Below are positions 54,554-62,816 of a stretch of 64,000 bases of DNA, in pieces (positions within the stretch are counted from its first letter, which is position 1; every line of letters starts with the position of its first letter). The stretch covers positions 31,155 through 95,154 of IMG/VR virus record IMGVR_UViG_3300002460_000002; one strand, written 5' to 3'. Origin of the DNA: a virus. Position numbers and translations under genes: made by a program. The notes under the pieces are model-generated. The model made no database searches. It saw only the letters and a program-made list of their open reading frames with translations, and was not told the DNA's origin.

Positions 54554-54777
54554 CATACGCAGCCAAGCTCGCCATGGAGAGCGTGAAAATCTTCGGTGCC
54601 AGTTGCGACGTGCGCCACGCCGTGGACTGCGCCGTCGTGGAGGCCCTTGCCCATGCCGTCGATTGCATCGACCAACTGACAGCGCGTGGAGTTGTCGAGA
54701 GAGACAGCGCGCTCCAGTGCCAAGAGGTAATCCGCGAACTTTACGAATTACCGACGCGAACGGAGAAGCCGCGATGA
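54550..54777 (+). CDS. Small helical Cys-containing protein
   Basis: GTG 54550 (coupled) gives 75 residues, mostly helical with four Cys (GASCDVRHAVDCAVV, DCID, LQCQ), ending ELPTRTEKPR, with the same repeated junction DNA. Function unknown. Confidence 0.68.
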   Translation: MTYAAKLAMESVKIFGASCDVRHAVDCAVVEALAHAVDCIDQLTARGVVERDSALQCQEVIRELYELPTRTEKPR

Positions 54778-54797
54778 GCATCAAGGGAGGGGCGTAG
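54774..54797 (+). CDS. 7-residue mini-cistron (MSIKGGA), remnant of duplication
   Basis: ATG 54774 overlaps the preceding stop; the frame reads MSIKGGA before TAG, directly followed by the next ATG. It repeats the IKGGA end-of-body codons of the 53981 gene (ATCAAGGGAGGGGCG). It seems to be a left-over of duplication and keeps a GGGAGGGG ribosome-binding site. Confidence 0.45.
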   Translation: MSIKGGA

Positions 54798-55049
54798 ATG
54801 AAAAGCAAGCCGCGCATGCTCTGGTTCGTCTGCCGCACGTCCGTCGAGGGCGTGCCGCAGCTCATTCATTCCATGCATTCGCAGTCAACGGGATGGACCT
54901 ATTCGTCGCCAACGAAGGCGGGCGCGGTTCGCAAGTGGCGTTCCAGGATGCGAAAATACGCGAAGGAGTTTCTGGCGCTCTCGAAGGTCAAGATTGAAGT
55001 TGATGACGGCAGTGTCCGCGCCGCCGCCCCGCGAACGGAGAAGCCATGA
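54798..55049 (+). CDS. Small basic unknown protein
   Basis: ATG 54798 gives 83 residues: PRMLWFVCRTSVEGVPQ start, then basic helical part (RKWRSRMRKYAKEFLALSK), ending AAAPRTEKP. The end is the same as that of the 53981 gene product. Function unknown. Confidence 0.7.
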   Translation: MKSKPRMLWFVCRTSVEGVPQLIHSMHSQSTGWTYSSPTKAGAVRKWRSRMRKYAKEFLALSKVKIEVDDGSVRAAAPRTEKP

Positions 55050-55234
55050 GCGACGAAGAACAGCCGGAGCCGACCGACCTTTTGGACACCATCGCCACTC
55101 TCGCCCGGCAGAGGGACGAGGCGGTGAAGCTGGTGCGCAGGGGGATGGCGCGCGAGATTACTGGGGCGCGTGAATGGGCCAAGTCCCGCGACGCCCTGCT
55201 TGCCGAAGTTGACGCGACGAAAGGAAATACATGA
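55046..55234 (+). CDS. Small helical protein
   Basis: ATG 55046 overlaps the previous stop. 62 residues, helical, with DTIATLARQRDEAVKLVRRG and SRDALLAEVDAT. The 'IATL-RQRD' word also occurs in the 55430 gene product. Function unknown. Confidence 0.68.
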   Translation: MSDEEQPEPTDLLDTIATLARQRDEAVKLVRRGMAREITGAREWAKSRDALLAEVDATKGNT

Positions 55235-55440
55235 AACGCTGTGAAACCCTCGGTGGATTCGAGCTTGTACCATGCACAGGAATAGCCGAAGGCATGGACG
55301 ACAAAGGTGTCCTGGTTTGCCGACCGTGCGGACGCCATCGCAAGATGGAGGGTGGACTGTACATCGGCTGGTTCGTGGATCAGCCAACGCGCGACGCCGA
55401 AAGCCAAAAGAAGAGAGAGGGACGCGCTAATGGCCTGTGA
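55231..55440 (+). CDS. Small zinc-ribbon-like protein
   Basis: A 69-residue product, ATG coupled: RCETLGGFELVPC and VCRPCGRH form a possible zinc-ribbon; the tail is polar. It overlaps the next gene by 11 bases. Function unknown. Confidence 0.66.
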   Translation: MKRCETLGGFELVPCTGIAEGMDDKGVLVCRPCGRHRKMEGGLYIGWFVDQPTRDAESQKKREGRANGL

Positions 55441-55951
55441 GAAAACATGGTGTGGAACCAACTGCCTCGGCACGAACGGCCCCGGTCAATCCGCCGTTCT
55501 CGGCGTTGATTACGTGAGGGGCTGGTGGACAGAACTGTTTTGCTCTCTCGATTGTCGAAACCGCAGGTGGCCCCGGATGGAAGGCAGGTTTGATGCGGCA
55601 GGTAACGATATCAGAGACGACCGCATCGCCACCCTCACCCGCCAGCGGGACGCGCTCGCCGTGGAACTGCGCTATCTATCAACGGTTGATATGCGAGACA
55701 ATCCCTTGCGCTGTCCCGAGGCGGACTGGGAGGATGCCGAGTGCTGCGGCGAATGCGCTGCATGCAGATGCGCTGTGAAGGCCCGCGCCCTGCTGGCCGA
55801 AGTGGGCGCCGAAGAAAAACCGAAGCCGACCTACAACCCGCCGACGGTCACCCCCGTCGGCAACGTGAAAGATCTCGTCGGGCAGTCGGGAGCTTCAGAT
55901 CTCGACTGTTCCATGCTCCCTCCCAACTCCAAACCCCCATGGTGCCCATGA
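55430..55951 (+). CDS. Cys-rich unknown protein
   Basis: ATG 55430 gives 173 residues after an AGAGAGAGG site, in another frame from the gene before. It has many Cys (CEKTWCGTNC, FCSLDC, ECCGECAACRC), a middle with RIATLTRQRDALAVEL shared with the 55046 product, and a Pro-rich tail. The Cys clusters suggest zinc binding. Function unknown. Confidence 0.7.
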   Translation: MACEKTWCGTNCLGTNGPGQSAVLGVDYVRGWWTELFCSLDCRNRRWPRMEGRFDAAGNDIRDDRIATLTRQRDALAVELRYLSTVDMRDNPLRCPEADWEDAECCGECAACRCAVKARALLAEVGAEEKPKPTYNPPTVTPVGNVKDLVGQSGASDLDCSMLPPNSKPPWCP

Positions 55952-56298
55952 TACTGACCAAGCAAGGTATCCGAGATCTCGACAAGATGGTGCCGCGTGC
56001 GGCACCGGTGCCGATCAACCACACCTGCCGGCAGTGGCGCTGGTTCAACCCTCCGAAGAGCACATCGGTCGTGATCGACGGCGAAGAGGAAATTCAGGAA
56101 GCCGCGCCGGAGATCCGGTGCGTGATCTGCAAGAAGCTCTGGCACGGGAACGAGAAAGCACCGGTCGTGCCCCAGGTCGCGTCGCTGGAGAAGATCGCGC
56201 CGGGGTTGAAGAAGATCATGAAGGGGAAGAAACCGAAGGACGAAGAGGCGCTCACGAAACCCACGCTCAAGGGCGACCTCACGAACGCGCACCACTAG
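55948..56298 (+). CDS. Unknown Trp/Lys-rich protein
   Basis: ATG 55948 (coupled; 55939 is an alternative) gives 116 residues. It begins MILTKQGIRDLDKMV, has HTCRQWRWF and CVICKKLWHG, so a possible zinc site (Cys/His), then a basic helical end (KKIMKGKKPKDEEAL). Function unknown. Confidence 0.7.
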   Translation: MILTKQGIRDLDKMVPRAAPVPINHTCRQWRWFNPPKSTSVVIDGEEEIQEAAPEIRCVICKKLWHGNEKAPVVPQVASLEKIAPGLKKIMKGKKPKDEEALTKPTLKGDLTNAHH

Positions 56299-56315
56299 AC
56301 GTGGCCAAGCACTGC

Positions 56316-56345
56316 TTGCCCACCGTAGCCCATCTGCGGTATCCT
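56316..56345 (+). promoter_or_regulatory. Leaderless-type promoter
   Basis: TTGCCC (56316-56321), 18-base spacer, TATCCT (56340-56345). ATG 56353 begins 8 bases after the last base of the -10 box. No ribosome-binding site is visible. Confidence 0.55.
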
Positions 56346-56352
56346 GCCCTTG

Positions 56353-56763
56353 ATGCCTGAACGTGGCTCCGTTCCGACACCGATCTTAGACTCGCCGTCA
56401 GCCGCCATCAATCTAGGTCTCGGCGGTGATCTACGCGACGCAATGATCAAGCACGTTGAAGACGACTACCGGCTTCATGTCAGTATGCTCAAGCGTTTCG
56501 GCAAGTTAGACAACCTCCGGTACTACGCGATGGGGATCATCGCCGCTCTCGGGGCTCTCGTCGGTGTGGCGATCTTGTGGGGTCCCTGGGTCCTGAAACT
56601 CGCCGTCAAGGATGTAGTTGAGCCGGTCGTGCAGGAGCGCTCCCGCAGCGATAGAGACTACATCGGCGCCCGGCTGGATGCGTTCAAGGCTTCAGTCGAT
56701 CAATCTGTCAAACTGCACGAAACACGAATCGAAAAGCTAGAAACTCGACGGCCGCCACGGTAA
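56353..56763 (+). CDS. Single-pass membrane protein with coiled-coil ends
   Basis: The product has 136 residues with one transmembrane segment (about 58-80, YYAMGIIAALGALVGVAILW) and long charged helices on both sides. The start and end are helical, and it ends ETRRPPR. Possibly a holin/spanin-like or virion-linked protein; no motif supports either. Confidence 0.72.
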   Translation: MPERGSVPTPILDSPSAAINLGLGGDLRDAMIKHVEDDYRLHVSMLKRFGKLDNLRYYAMGIIAALGALVGVAILWGPWVLKLAVKDVVEPVVQERSRSDRDYIGARLDAFKASVDQSVKLHETRIEKLETRRPPR

Positions 56764-56996
56764 TGCCGTCTGAGGAAGTCTTCAGGGCCCGCAAGTACAC
56801 GCGCGTGGAACTGCGGCAGAAGGACGGGGAATTGGCCTGTGTGGTCTGGGTTCCACCAACCAAACACCCTCCTGACCTCTTGCAGTGGACAGATCGCCTG
56901 TTCATGAAAGAGTCACCAACCTGGTACCGGGAAGCTTCAGTGCACAAGGTCATATTCGAGGACGACACGCCTCCACCGGTGAGCGACGCGGGCTAG
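56763..56996 (+). CDS. Unknown small protein
   Basis: ATG 56763 overlaps the previous stop (TAATG). 77 residues, beta-rich with KYTRVELRQKDGELACVVWV and a Pro-rich end. It is convergent with the minus-strand gene at 56993-57538. Function unknown. Confidence 0.7.
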   Translation: MPSEEVFRARKYTRVELRQKDGELACVVWVPPTKHPPDLLQWTDRLFMKESPTWYREASVHKVIFEDDTPPPVSDAG

Positions 56997-57538
56997 GGCT
57001 TCTTTTTCGGCGCGAACTTCTCGGCCAGGTCCGCCAGCCGGCCGCGCTTCGGTTTCGGAACTTCCGAGACGATTTCGGGCTCTGGTGAGGCGATCTGAGG
57101 CTCTGGTGAAACGATCGGCACCTCCACTGGTACGGGTGGGTCTACCGGCACCGGTGCGGCCTCCTCAGCCAGTGCGGCCAAGACACCGGGCTGCGGCGGG
57201 ATTTCCTGCAGCTTCTCGTGAACTTCGATCGGCTCGGGAGTCGGAAGCTCTACCGGTACCGGCAGTGCGATGACGTCTGGTGCGGGCTTTTGCGCAGGTT
57301 TTAGAGAAGCAAAAAACAAGGAGACTCGGTACGCCGACGGCGGCGCGTAGAGCGACCGCGGTGATCGGGTTTTACGCAGGTACTGCAGCGAACCCGCCTG
57401 AAGTCTCTGGGGGCCCGTAAAATATTGAAGGCGTGTGGCAGGCGCCCCAGACGGTACGATAAAACCCTGCGTGGCGATCGAAAGTGGAACGGCGGGTACG
57501 AACCCATCGGTAGCTATGGCAAGGGGGGAGACGCTCAC
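56993..57538 (-). CDS. Pro/Glu/Val-rich protein
   Basis: The 181-residue product starts at ATG 57538 and has a beta-rich start (SPLAIATDGFVPAVPLSI) and a Pro/Glu/Val-rich extended C-terminal half (VELPTPEPIEVHEKLQ, VPVDPPVPVEVPIV), ending in lysines. Such extended, charged ends occur in virion and fibre-associated proteins. Function unknown. Confidence 0.73.
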   Translation of the reverse strand: MSVSPLAIATDGFVPAVPLSIATQGFIVPSGAPATRLQYFTGPQRLQAGSLQYLRKTRSPRSLYAPPSAYRVSLFFASLKPAQKPAPDVIALPVPVELPTPEPIEVHEKLQEIPPQPGVLAALAEEAAPVPVDPPVPVEVPIVSPEPQIASPEPEIVSEVPKPKRGRLADLAEKFAPKKKP

Positions 57539-58137
57539 GGCTGTCTCGTGACGGTAACGGTGCCGGCAGCGTCAACAATTGTTTGACTGACTTCTGCGCC
57601 CGCCGTTCGCGCTGTTGCGCTGACAACCAATGGCTTGGTGGGGTCCAATCCCATGAGTCTGTACAGCTCCAACAACCGCAAATCAACGCTACCGGAAGCA
57701 GGCGAACCGGCGGATGCAGCAAGTTTCATCGCGTCTCGGATCTGCTGTTGGGTGGGGGCGACGGTACCTCCCGTTGCCACCGTGATCGCCTGCACGGGCT
57801 GTTGGTAGAGGATCCTGACGATGAACGCCCCCAGCGTATCGACGAACGGATCCCCGCCACCGTCCACCAACAAAATTCCGGTCGTGATGTTTAGTGTGTG
57901 CGAGGCTTCTTGCGGCCGGACTCGCCAGCCGTTGAGCAAGAATAGGTAGGGCGGAATCTTGGTGCCGGCTCCGGTATCAATATCGTCGCCGCCGACTGAG
58001 TTGAAGGCCGGTAGAAACTGTGCGTTTCCTGTTGTCACCCAATCTTTCCAGCGAGAGAACATGTCGCGCACGTCGACAGTCGTCGTCCCTGATGTGAGGA
58101 TGATGAGCTTGTTTGGACCATCAAAAGTAAAGGCCAT
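57535..58137 (-). CDS. Tail/baseplate-type structural protein
   Basis: The 200-residue product has a beta-rich fold with MAFTFDGPNKLIILTSGTT start, GAFIVRILYQQPVQ and a C-terminal beta domain (TARTAGAEVSQTIVDAAGT). The order, with the two larger proteins encoded after it, suggests a virion structural module; the N-terminal part resembles phage tail or wedge-associated proteins. Coupled to the Pro/Glu-rich gene downstream. Confidence 0.7.
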   Translation of the reverse strand: MAFTFDGPNKLIILTSGTTTVDVRDMFSRWKDWVTTGNAQFLPAFNSVGGDDIDTGAGTKIPPYLFLLNGWRVRPQEASHTLNITTGILLVDGGGDPFVDTLGAFIVRILYQQPVQAITVATGGTVAPTQQQIRDAMKLAASAGSPASGSVDLRLLELYRLMGLDPTKPLVVSATARTAGAEVSQTIVDAAGTVTVTRQP

Positions 58138-58149
58138 GGGCGGTGCGTG

Positions 58150-59691
58150 CTACGGATTTAAGTACTGTCTATCCACCTGTTGACTGATCGGGAGGGCGGT
58201 GTCCGAAGTCGTGCTGAAATTCAGCAACCTCATGTTCTGGTAGCCGAGCGACAAGAGCGCGATGTCGATGGCCGTTCCAGAGGAAACGCTGAACTGATAG
58301 CTGCCTGTCGTCACGTTCTCTTGGCCATTCAGCTCTGTGGTTGTTCCCTGAGCATAGACTCTGACCTCGGTGGGGTTTTTGAGACCCGTCAGCGTGATGC
58401 TGACGTTGCTGTTCACAACCGTGCTGGCACCAGATCCGTTTCGGATGGTGGGGGTGCCGCCACCGCTCGTGACGTTGATGGTCACGAGACCGCCGCTGTT
58501 GTTGTAGATGGCCTCGTTTCCGGTTGAGCCGTCAACCGTCGCGTACCCGGTGAAAAGATTGCCGGGGAAAGTGTAGGTACCGGGAGTGGTCAGTTCGAGG
58601 GCGTGCTTGGTGCCTGATGAGACGAACTGGCAGCTTGAAATTTTTGATGGGTCATCGCTGATCATGGCCTTGACGGAATCCGCCGTACTGTCGACGATGC
58701 ACTTAGAGAACGTCGCTCCGGCCTGTGTTATGAGTTGGCACCGTCGGTACGTGGTGGTGGTGATGGTGGACGCCGCCAGGTACCCGAAGGTGCCCATGTC
58801 GGTGAAGACACACCCGATCTTGTTGATCGTGGCGTTGTTCGTCGCGATGAAGTTTCCACGCGCAGTGGTGCCGAGGGCCGTGATGGTGATGTTGGTCCAG
58901 TCGACCCGACTACTGGCGTTGCGGACCTCGAACAGGTTGAAGGATGAGATGACCTTCTGGGTGTCGGCGATGGCGATGATCCTATTGGAGTCTCGGAAGT
59001 CCACGATCGTCCCGGCAACCCCCATCAGGAAGTGCCCCTGTTGCAGATACAGTCCTCCTTGGATCTGCTGGAAGAGACCCCAGCGGTTCGTCGTGCTGTT
59101 GGCGACAGCTTCGGCACCGGCGAACGTCGCGTAGTTGCTCGCCTCCCCTTCCACGCTCTGGAGTGTTCCGCGGCCGTACCTGATGGCGTCGATACCGTAA
59201 GGATTTCCTTTACCGATGGCAGAGCCGGACTTGATGCGGGCCAGAGATCCAAAATACTGCAAGGTCGCCGACGGAGAGCCCACGGTGGCGTCGGCTGCCT
59301 GGGCGGCCGGGTCGAGCGGCATGCATATCCAAGCATCGAAAGGCTTGATGGTGTCGCCACCCTTGACGTACCAGACGTTGTAGGCGGTGGTGCTGCTGCC
59401 GATGATCATACGCAAACCGCCGTTGGCCTGCGTCTCCAGGGCGCCAGGCCCCCAGAAGTTCAACCAGGCGAAGTAGGCGCCGGGGCTCGGAATGGTGAGC
59501 CCTGAGCCTGCATTGCAGATGGCACCGCGGGTGGCATCCCCGGTCCAACCGGGTTTCGAGATGCAGATTCCGTTCTGGCAGAAGAAGTCGGTCTCGGCAG
59601 CGAGAGCGCCAGTACCAATGTTCGTCCAGTTCGTCGTTGCCTGCGCGAGGTCGATATCAACGAGGTCGGTTGTGTAGGCAGGCGCCGTCAT
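58150..59691 (-). CDS. Tail or baseplate-type beta-rich structural protein
   Basis: The 513-residue product is rich in Ser, Thr, Gly, Ala and Asn with long beta repeats. An early part (LVDIDLAQATTNWTNIGTG) and a middle right-handed beta-helix-like stretch (about 230-420) resemble receptor-binding or baseplate proteins. It ends QQVDRQYLNP, similar to APLERNYANP in the upstream protein. The start ATG 59691 has a GAGGG site. No enzymatic motif. Confidence 0.74.
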   Translation of the reverse strand: MTAPAYTTDLVDIDLAQATTNWTNIGTGALAAETDFFCQNGICISKPGWTGDATRGAICNAGSGLTIPSPGAYFAWLNFWGPGALETQANGGLRMIIGSSTTAYNVWYVKGGDTIKPFDAWICMPLDPAAQAADATVGSPSATLQYFGSLARIKSGSAIGKGNPYGIDAIRYGRGTLQSVEGEASNYATFAGAEAVANSTTNRWGLFQQIQGGLYLQQGHFLMGVAGTIVDFRDSNRIIAIADTQKVISSFNLFEVRNASSRVDWTNITITALGTTARGNFIATNNATINKIGCVFTDMGTFGYLAASTITTTTYRRCQLITQAGATFSKCIVDSTADSVKAMISDDPSKISSCQFVSSGTKHALELTTPGTYTFPGNLFTGYATVDGSTGNEAIYNNSGGLVTINVTSGGGTPTIRNGSGASTVVNSNVSITLTGLKNPTEVRVYAQGTTTELNGQENVTTGSYQFSVSSGTAIDIALLSLGYQNMRLLNFSTTSDTALPISQQVDRQYLNP

Positions 59692-59703
59692 GGCACGCCC
59701 TCA

Positions 59704-61596
59704 TTATGGATTGGCGTAATTTCGTTCGAGCGGGGCAACGAGCGAAACGGCGTTCGATGTGGACCTCTCTATCAGTCCTGTCGCGCGAACGTACTGTCCT
59801 GTGATCAAACCGATGGCTACAACCGTGATGTCAGCGTCGGTGCCGGGCGTGCGACCACCCTGACTATTACCATCGTAGTTGAAAGTCTTCTGGATGCTCC
59901 CGGCACCCGAAACAGTACCGGTCATATCGGCCCCGGCGTTGTCATCTACGATCACCGCGTTGACCTCGCCCCAGTCGTTGTCGGCCCCTGGAAGAGTCGT
60001 GAAGTAGACCCAGTACTTCGCGCTGGCATCAGCCACGAGGTTGGCGCCGAACTGCAAGTTCAGAACCGCGACGAACGGGAAGGTTCTGCTGGTATTCGTG
60101 TTGTCGTAGAACGTGAGACGGTTGGTATCCCCGCTCTCAAAGCCTTCGACGACAACGCCGCTTCCGCCGCCATTTGGATTTGTAGGCTGAGTACCGGAAG
60201 CAGCGCGGCCCAGAATCAGCGTGTCACCAACGAAGTTCATCAACTGATCGGCAACCTTGCCGGTCACGCTCTGGTCTGTTGAATCGATGTCGGCTGCTTG
60301 CCGCAGGAGATACTGGATCTTGGTGTATATCTTCTCGGCACTGGCCGGGACCGCAACCGGCGGGTAGATCGTGAATGACTGGTTGGATAGGGCGTTCGCG
60401 AACGTCGTCGTGATCGTGACTACGGTCGCGGTAGGGTTGCCGCTGATCACATACGTGCCCGCGTTGGCACCTTCGTGGATGATCAGTGTACCGCCCGCGA
60501 GCGGGTTGTTCTCGGTGGGTATTCCACCCTCGGCCGTCGTCAAAGTACTGCCTGCGGCCGAGGTGGAGCCGTCGACACCCGAGTGGGTTCCCACGTCCAC
60601 CACGATTCCGAAGTTGCGATCGGTGCCAGAATCGATGTCGCGCGAGAAGTTTTGATCGAAGTACCTGACCAGGATGAGGCTGTAGATCGTACCGACCGTT
60701 CCGCCGCTCGTGTAGGCTCCCGGATCGCTCGTGATGGGAATCGTAAAAGTGTCCGTATCGCTGACCGTCGCAACGCCGCGCACGTTGTAGCCCGTCGGAG
60801 TGACGCCTGTGATCCTGACGTAGTCTCCGGATGTCAACCCGTGAACGGCGCCGGTGTTGATCGTTGCGACACCGGCGGCCCACGAGGCACTTGTGATCGC
60901 GACAGCTGCCGCAACGTAGGCGTCCGTGTCTTCAATCTTGAGATCTGTCCCTGTCGAAGCGTCGAGGCCGAAGGTCTTCGGAGCCGTCAGTGTGGATTCG
61001 CCGTTGGCCAACGTACTCGACAGCGAGTAGATCTGACCTTGCTCACGATTGAACACCTTGATGTTCGTGACCCTGGAGAAACCGTCGGCGTAGTTTCCGT
61101 CTCCGTTCGGATCTGAGATGACCTGTACGGCTTGGTTGGCTGGCCCCGCCAGGACGAAGTTCGTCGCAGTACCCACCCCGCTGGCGCCATCAAGCTGGTA
61201 ATAGAGCTGATCGTTGCTCTCTGTCGTACCCGTGGTCTTGATCCCGGCCCAGTGCTGCGTGACGTTGCTGCTCCCGTTTCGCACGAGCCATCCGGCGTTT
61301 CGGATTAGGTTGCGCCCGGTGTCGTTGAAGAAGTCCCACCCTTCGACGAATTCGTAGAACTCGTCCGTGATCGGGACCATCGGAAACGGGAACGCCGCCA
61401 GGTTCTTCGTGTTCGGGTCGTTTTTCCATTCCTCTTTGAGAAACGAATACAACGCCTTGAGCGTCACGCCGTCCGTCGAGAGGTTGCCGACGATGACCAA
61501 CTTGACCGTCTTGGTCGCGGTGTTGATGTAGACCTCTTGTGAGCCGTCATCGGCGGCGGAGTCTTCTAGAAGGTCCGGATCTGTAATAAGCGCCAT
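59704..61596 (-). CDS. Large beta-rich virion structural protein
   Basis: The 630-residue product starts ALITDPDLLEDSAADDGSQ and contains 'KLVIVGNLSTDGVTLKALYSFLKEEW' in two pieces, PFPMVPITDEFYEFVEGW, NLIRNAGWLVRNGS. This opening is known to me from large phage structural (tail or baseplate) proteins. It ends APLERNYANP. The middle is Ser/Thr/Gly-rich beta sandwich. A GGAAGG site precedes ATG 61596. It is probably the main tail or baseplate component of this block. Confidence 0.78.
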   Translation of the reverse strand: MALITDPDLLEDSAADDGSQEVYINTATKTVKLVIVGNLSTDGVTLKALYSFLKEEWKNDPNTKNLAAFPFPMVPITDEFYEFVEGWDFFNDTGRNLIRNAGWLVRNGSSNVTQHWAGIKTTGTTESNDQLYYQLDGASGVGTATNFVLAGPANQAVQVISDPNGDGNYADGFSRVTNIKVFNREQGQIYSLSSTLANGESTLTAPKTFGLDASTGTDLKIEDTDAYVAAAVAITSASWAAGVATINTGAVHGLTSGDYVRITGVTPTGYNVRGVATVSDTDTFTIPITSDPGAYTSGGTVGTIYSLILVRYFDQNFSRDIDSGTDRNFGIVVDVGTHSGVDGSTSAAGSTLTTAEGGIPTENNPLAGGTLIIHEGANAGTYVISGNPTATVVTITTTFANALSNQSFTIYPPVAVPASAEKIYTKIQYLLRQAADIDSTDQSVTGKVADQLMNFVGDTLILGRAASGTQPTNPNGGGSGVVVEGFESGDTNRLTFYDNTNTSRTFPFVAVLNLQFGANLVADASAKYWVYFTTLPGADNDWGEVNAVIVDDNAGADMTGTVSGAGSIQKTFNYDGNSQGGRTPGTDADITVVAIGLITGQYVRATGLIERSTSNAVSLVAPLERNYANP

Positions 61597-61654
61597 TTTT
61601 GCCTTCCCGAAGCTGGGTTCCGTCCGAGCGTAACACAGCCCTGGACGTAGGTGG

Positions 61655-61660
61655 TATGCT
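61655..61660 (+). promoter_or_regulatory. -10 box of a leaderless-type promoter
   Basis: TATGCT (61655-61660) lies 7 bases before ATG 61668. The base string GCCCTT after it matches that of the promoter at 56340. The -35 region (TAACAC, 61631-61636) is weak. Confidence 0.4.
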
Positions 61661-61667
61661 GCCCTTT

Positions 61668-62084
61668 ATGGCCGATGGAGACAAGAATTCAGCGCTCAAC
61701 ACGCTGATCATCGTGCTGGGCGTCCTGGGTGGTGTCGCGCTCGGCGCCCTCATCTTGCGCTGGGCGTACCAGATGAGCCAAGGAGTTGCCGTGGCCCCGA
61801 TGAAAGGTGCAGGGCAGCAGGTCGCGGGGCCGATCGCGTACCACGTACAGGAAGCTAGGAGGTACTTGGCCGCGGCACAAGGAAGTCCGTCCCCGACCAT
61901 CGGCCTGACACATGCCTCGTACGCACTCACGCACTTGAACGCGCTTGAGCACCTGGGTGCGGGGATCCCGCGGCTCAAGGACCAGGCGCTCACGCTGCAG
62001 GACAGGTTCGCGGACGCGTTGACGCTGCAAGATCCAACGCTCGGGCAGATGATGACGCCGGGCACGTCGCCGAGGATGAACTAA
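61668..62084 (+). CDS. Single-pass membrane protein
   Basis: ATG 61668 gives 138 residues: MADGDKNSALN, then a transmembrane segment (about 11-33), and a helical soluble part (AYHVQEARRYLAAAQGSP, TLQDRFADALTLQD). It lies alone on the plus strand, embedded in a minus-strand structural block. Function unknown. Confidence 0.75.
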   Translation: MADGDKNSALNTLIIVLGVLGGVALGALILRWAYQMSQGVAVAPMKGAGQQVAGPIAYHVQEARRYLAAAQGSPSPTIGLTHASYALTHLNALEHLGAGIPRLKDQALTLQDRFADALTLQDPTLGQMMTPGTSPRMN

Positions 62085-62088
62085 ATCA

Positions 62089-62637
62089 TCACACCCACTT
62101 GAATACAACAAATTCTGACCCGGCACCAAGACCGAGAGCGAATTCGGCAGCGATGACCAGCGACGACACCGGTGTGGTCGTATCAATCCACATCCCAGCA
62201 AATTGATTCAACGCCGTCGATGTAGCTGAGGTTTCTTGTTGAGATTGCGCATTCGTCCCACGCCGAAAACCCGATTTAGCGAAAAAGTCCACGTTGAAGT
62301 GCATGACTAAACCATTACCAACAGAACCAATCGCCATTCCCAAAGTAGCGCCTTCATTCGCCGCAACAACACCGACGTTGCCTTGTAGGTACTGTCGCCG
62401 CTGATTCGCGGTGATTCCGTTCGGGCGCAAGTAAATCTCAGGATTTCCTGCGCTGCCTCCCTCAACTACAAGTCCTTTGACTGTGTAACCAAGGTCTGTC
62501 TCACCATCCAACCCGTCGGCGATAACAAGAGTTTGTTGAGAAGCGCCCGTCAGGATAGTGCGCCGTACAAACTTCATGCCCGGTGGTAAACCACTGGCAC
62601 CAAACCATCCAGACGGTACCGATCCTGCGCCGATCAT
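62089..62637 (-). CDS. Beta-rich virion-like protein
   Basis: ATG 62637 (coupled to the preceding gene) gives 182 residues. It is beta-rich with long strands (KFVRRTILTGASQQTLVIAD, NGLVMHFNVDFFAK) and somewhat more AT-rich than its neighbours. It could be a small decoration or minor tail protein. Function unknown. Confidence 0.74.
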   Translation of the reverse strand: MIGAGSVPSGWFGASGLPPGMKFVRRTILTGASQQTLVIADGLDGETDLGYTVKGLVVEGGSAGNPEIYLRPNGITANQRRQYLQGNVGVVAANEGATLGMAIGSVGNGLVMHFNVDFFAKSGFRRGTNAQSQQETSATSTALNQFAGMWIDTTTPVSSLVIAAEFALGLGAGSEFVVFKWV

Positions 62638-62816
62638 CGCCCGCAACCCTTCCCACGCACCCGCCGCACCGGCGGCGGCCGGCCGAGCCCGGGACGCTTC
62701 ACGCTCTTTTTCCCGCTCGACGCCGCAACACCAATCAAGGCGCCGAAAAACCCAAGTGCGGCCAGGCCCCCTGCGACAACGGCACCGGTGTTGGTTTTTT
62801 TCTCCGGCAGCGCCAT
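62634..62816 (-). CDS. Small single-pass membrane protein
   Basis: ATG 62816 with a GGAGGGG site gives 60 residues: charged start, a Gly/Ala-rich membrane helix (VVAGGLAALGFFGALIGVAA) and a basic tail of Arg/Lys/Pro. Coupled to both neighbours. Function unknown. Confidence 0.7.
   Translation of the reverse strand: MALPEKKTNTGAVVAGGLAALGFFGALIGVAASSGKKSVKRPGLGRPPPVRRVRGKGCGR

Noticed and set aside
59025-60883. Long alternative frames inside the virion structural protein genes (for example 60224-60883 minus and 60475-61116 plus)
   Set aside because: They overlap the well-supported frames at 58150-61596, are Arg-rich and give no recognisable protein; they look like compositional shadows.
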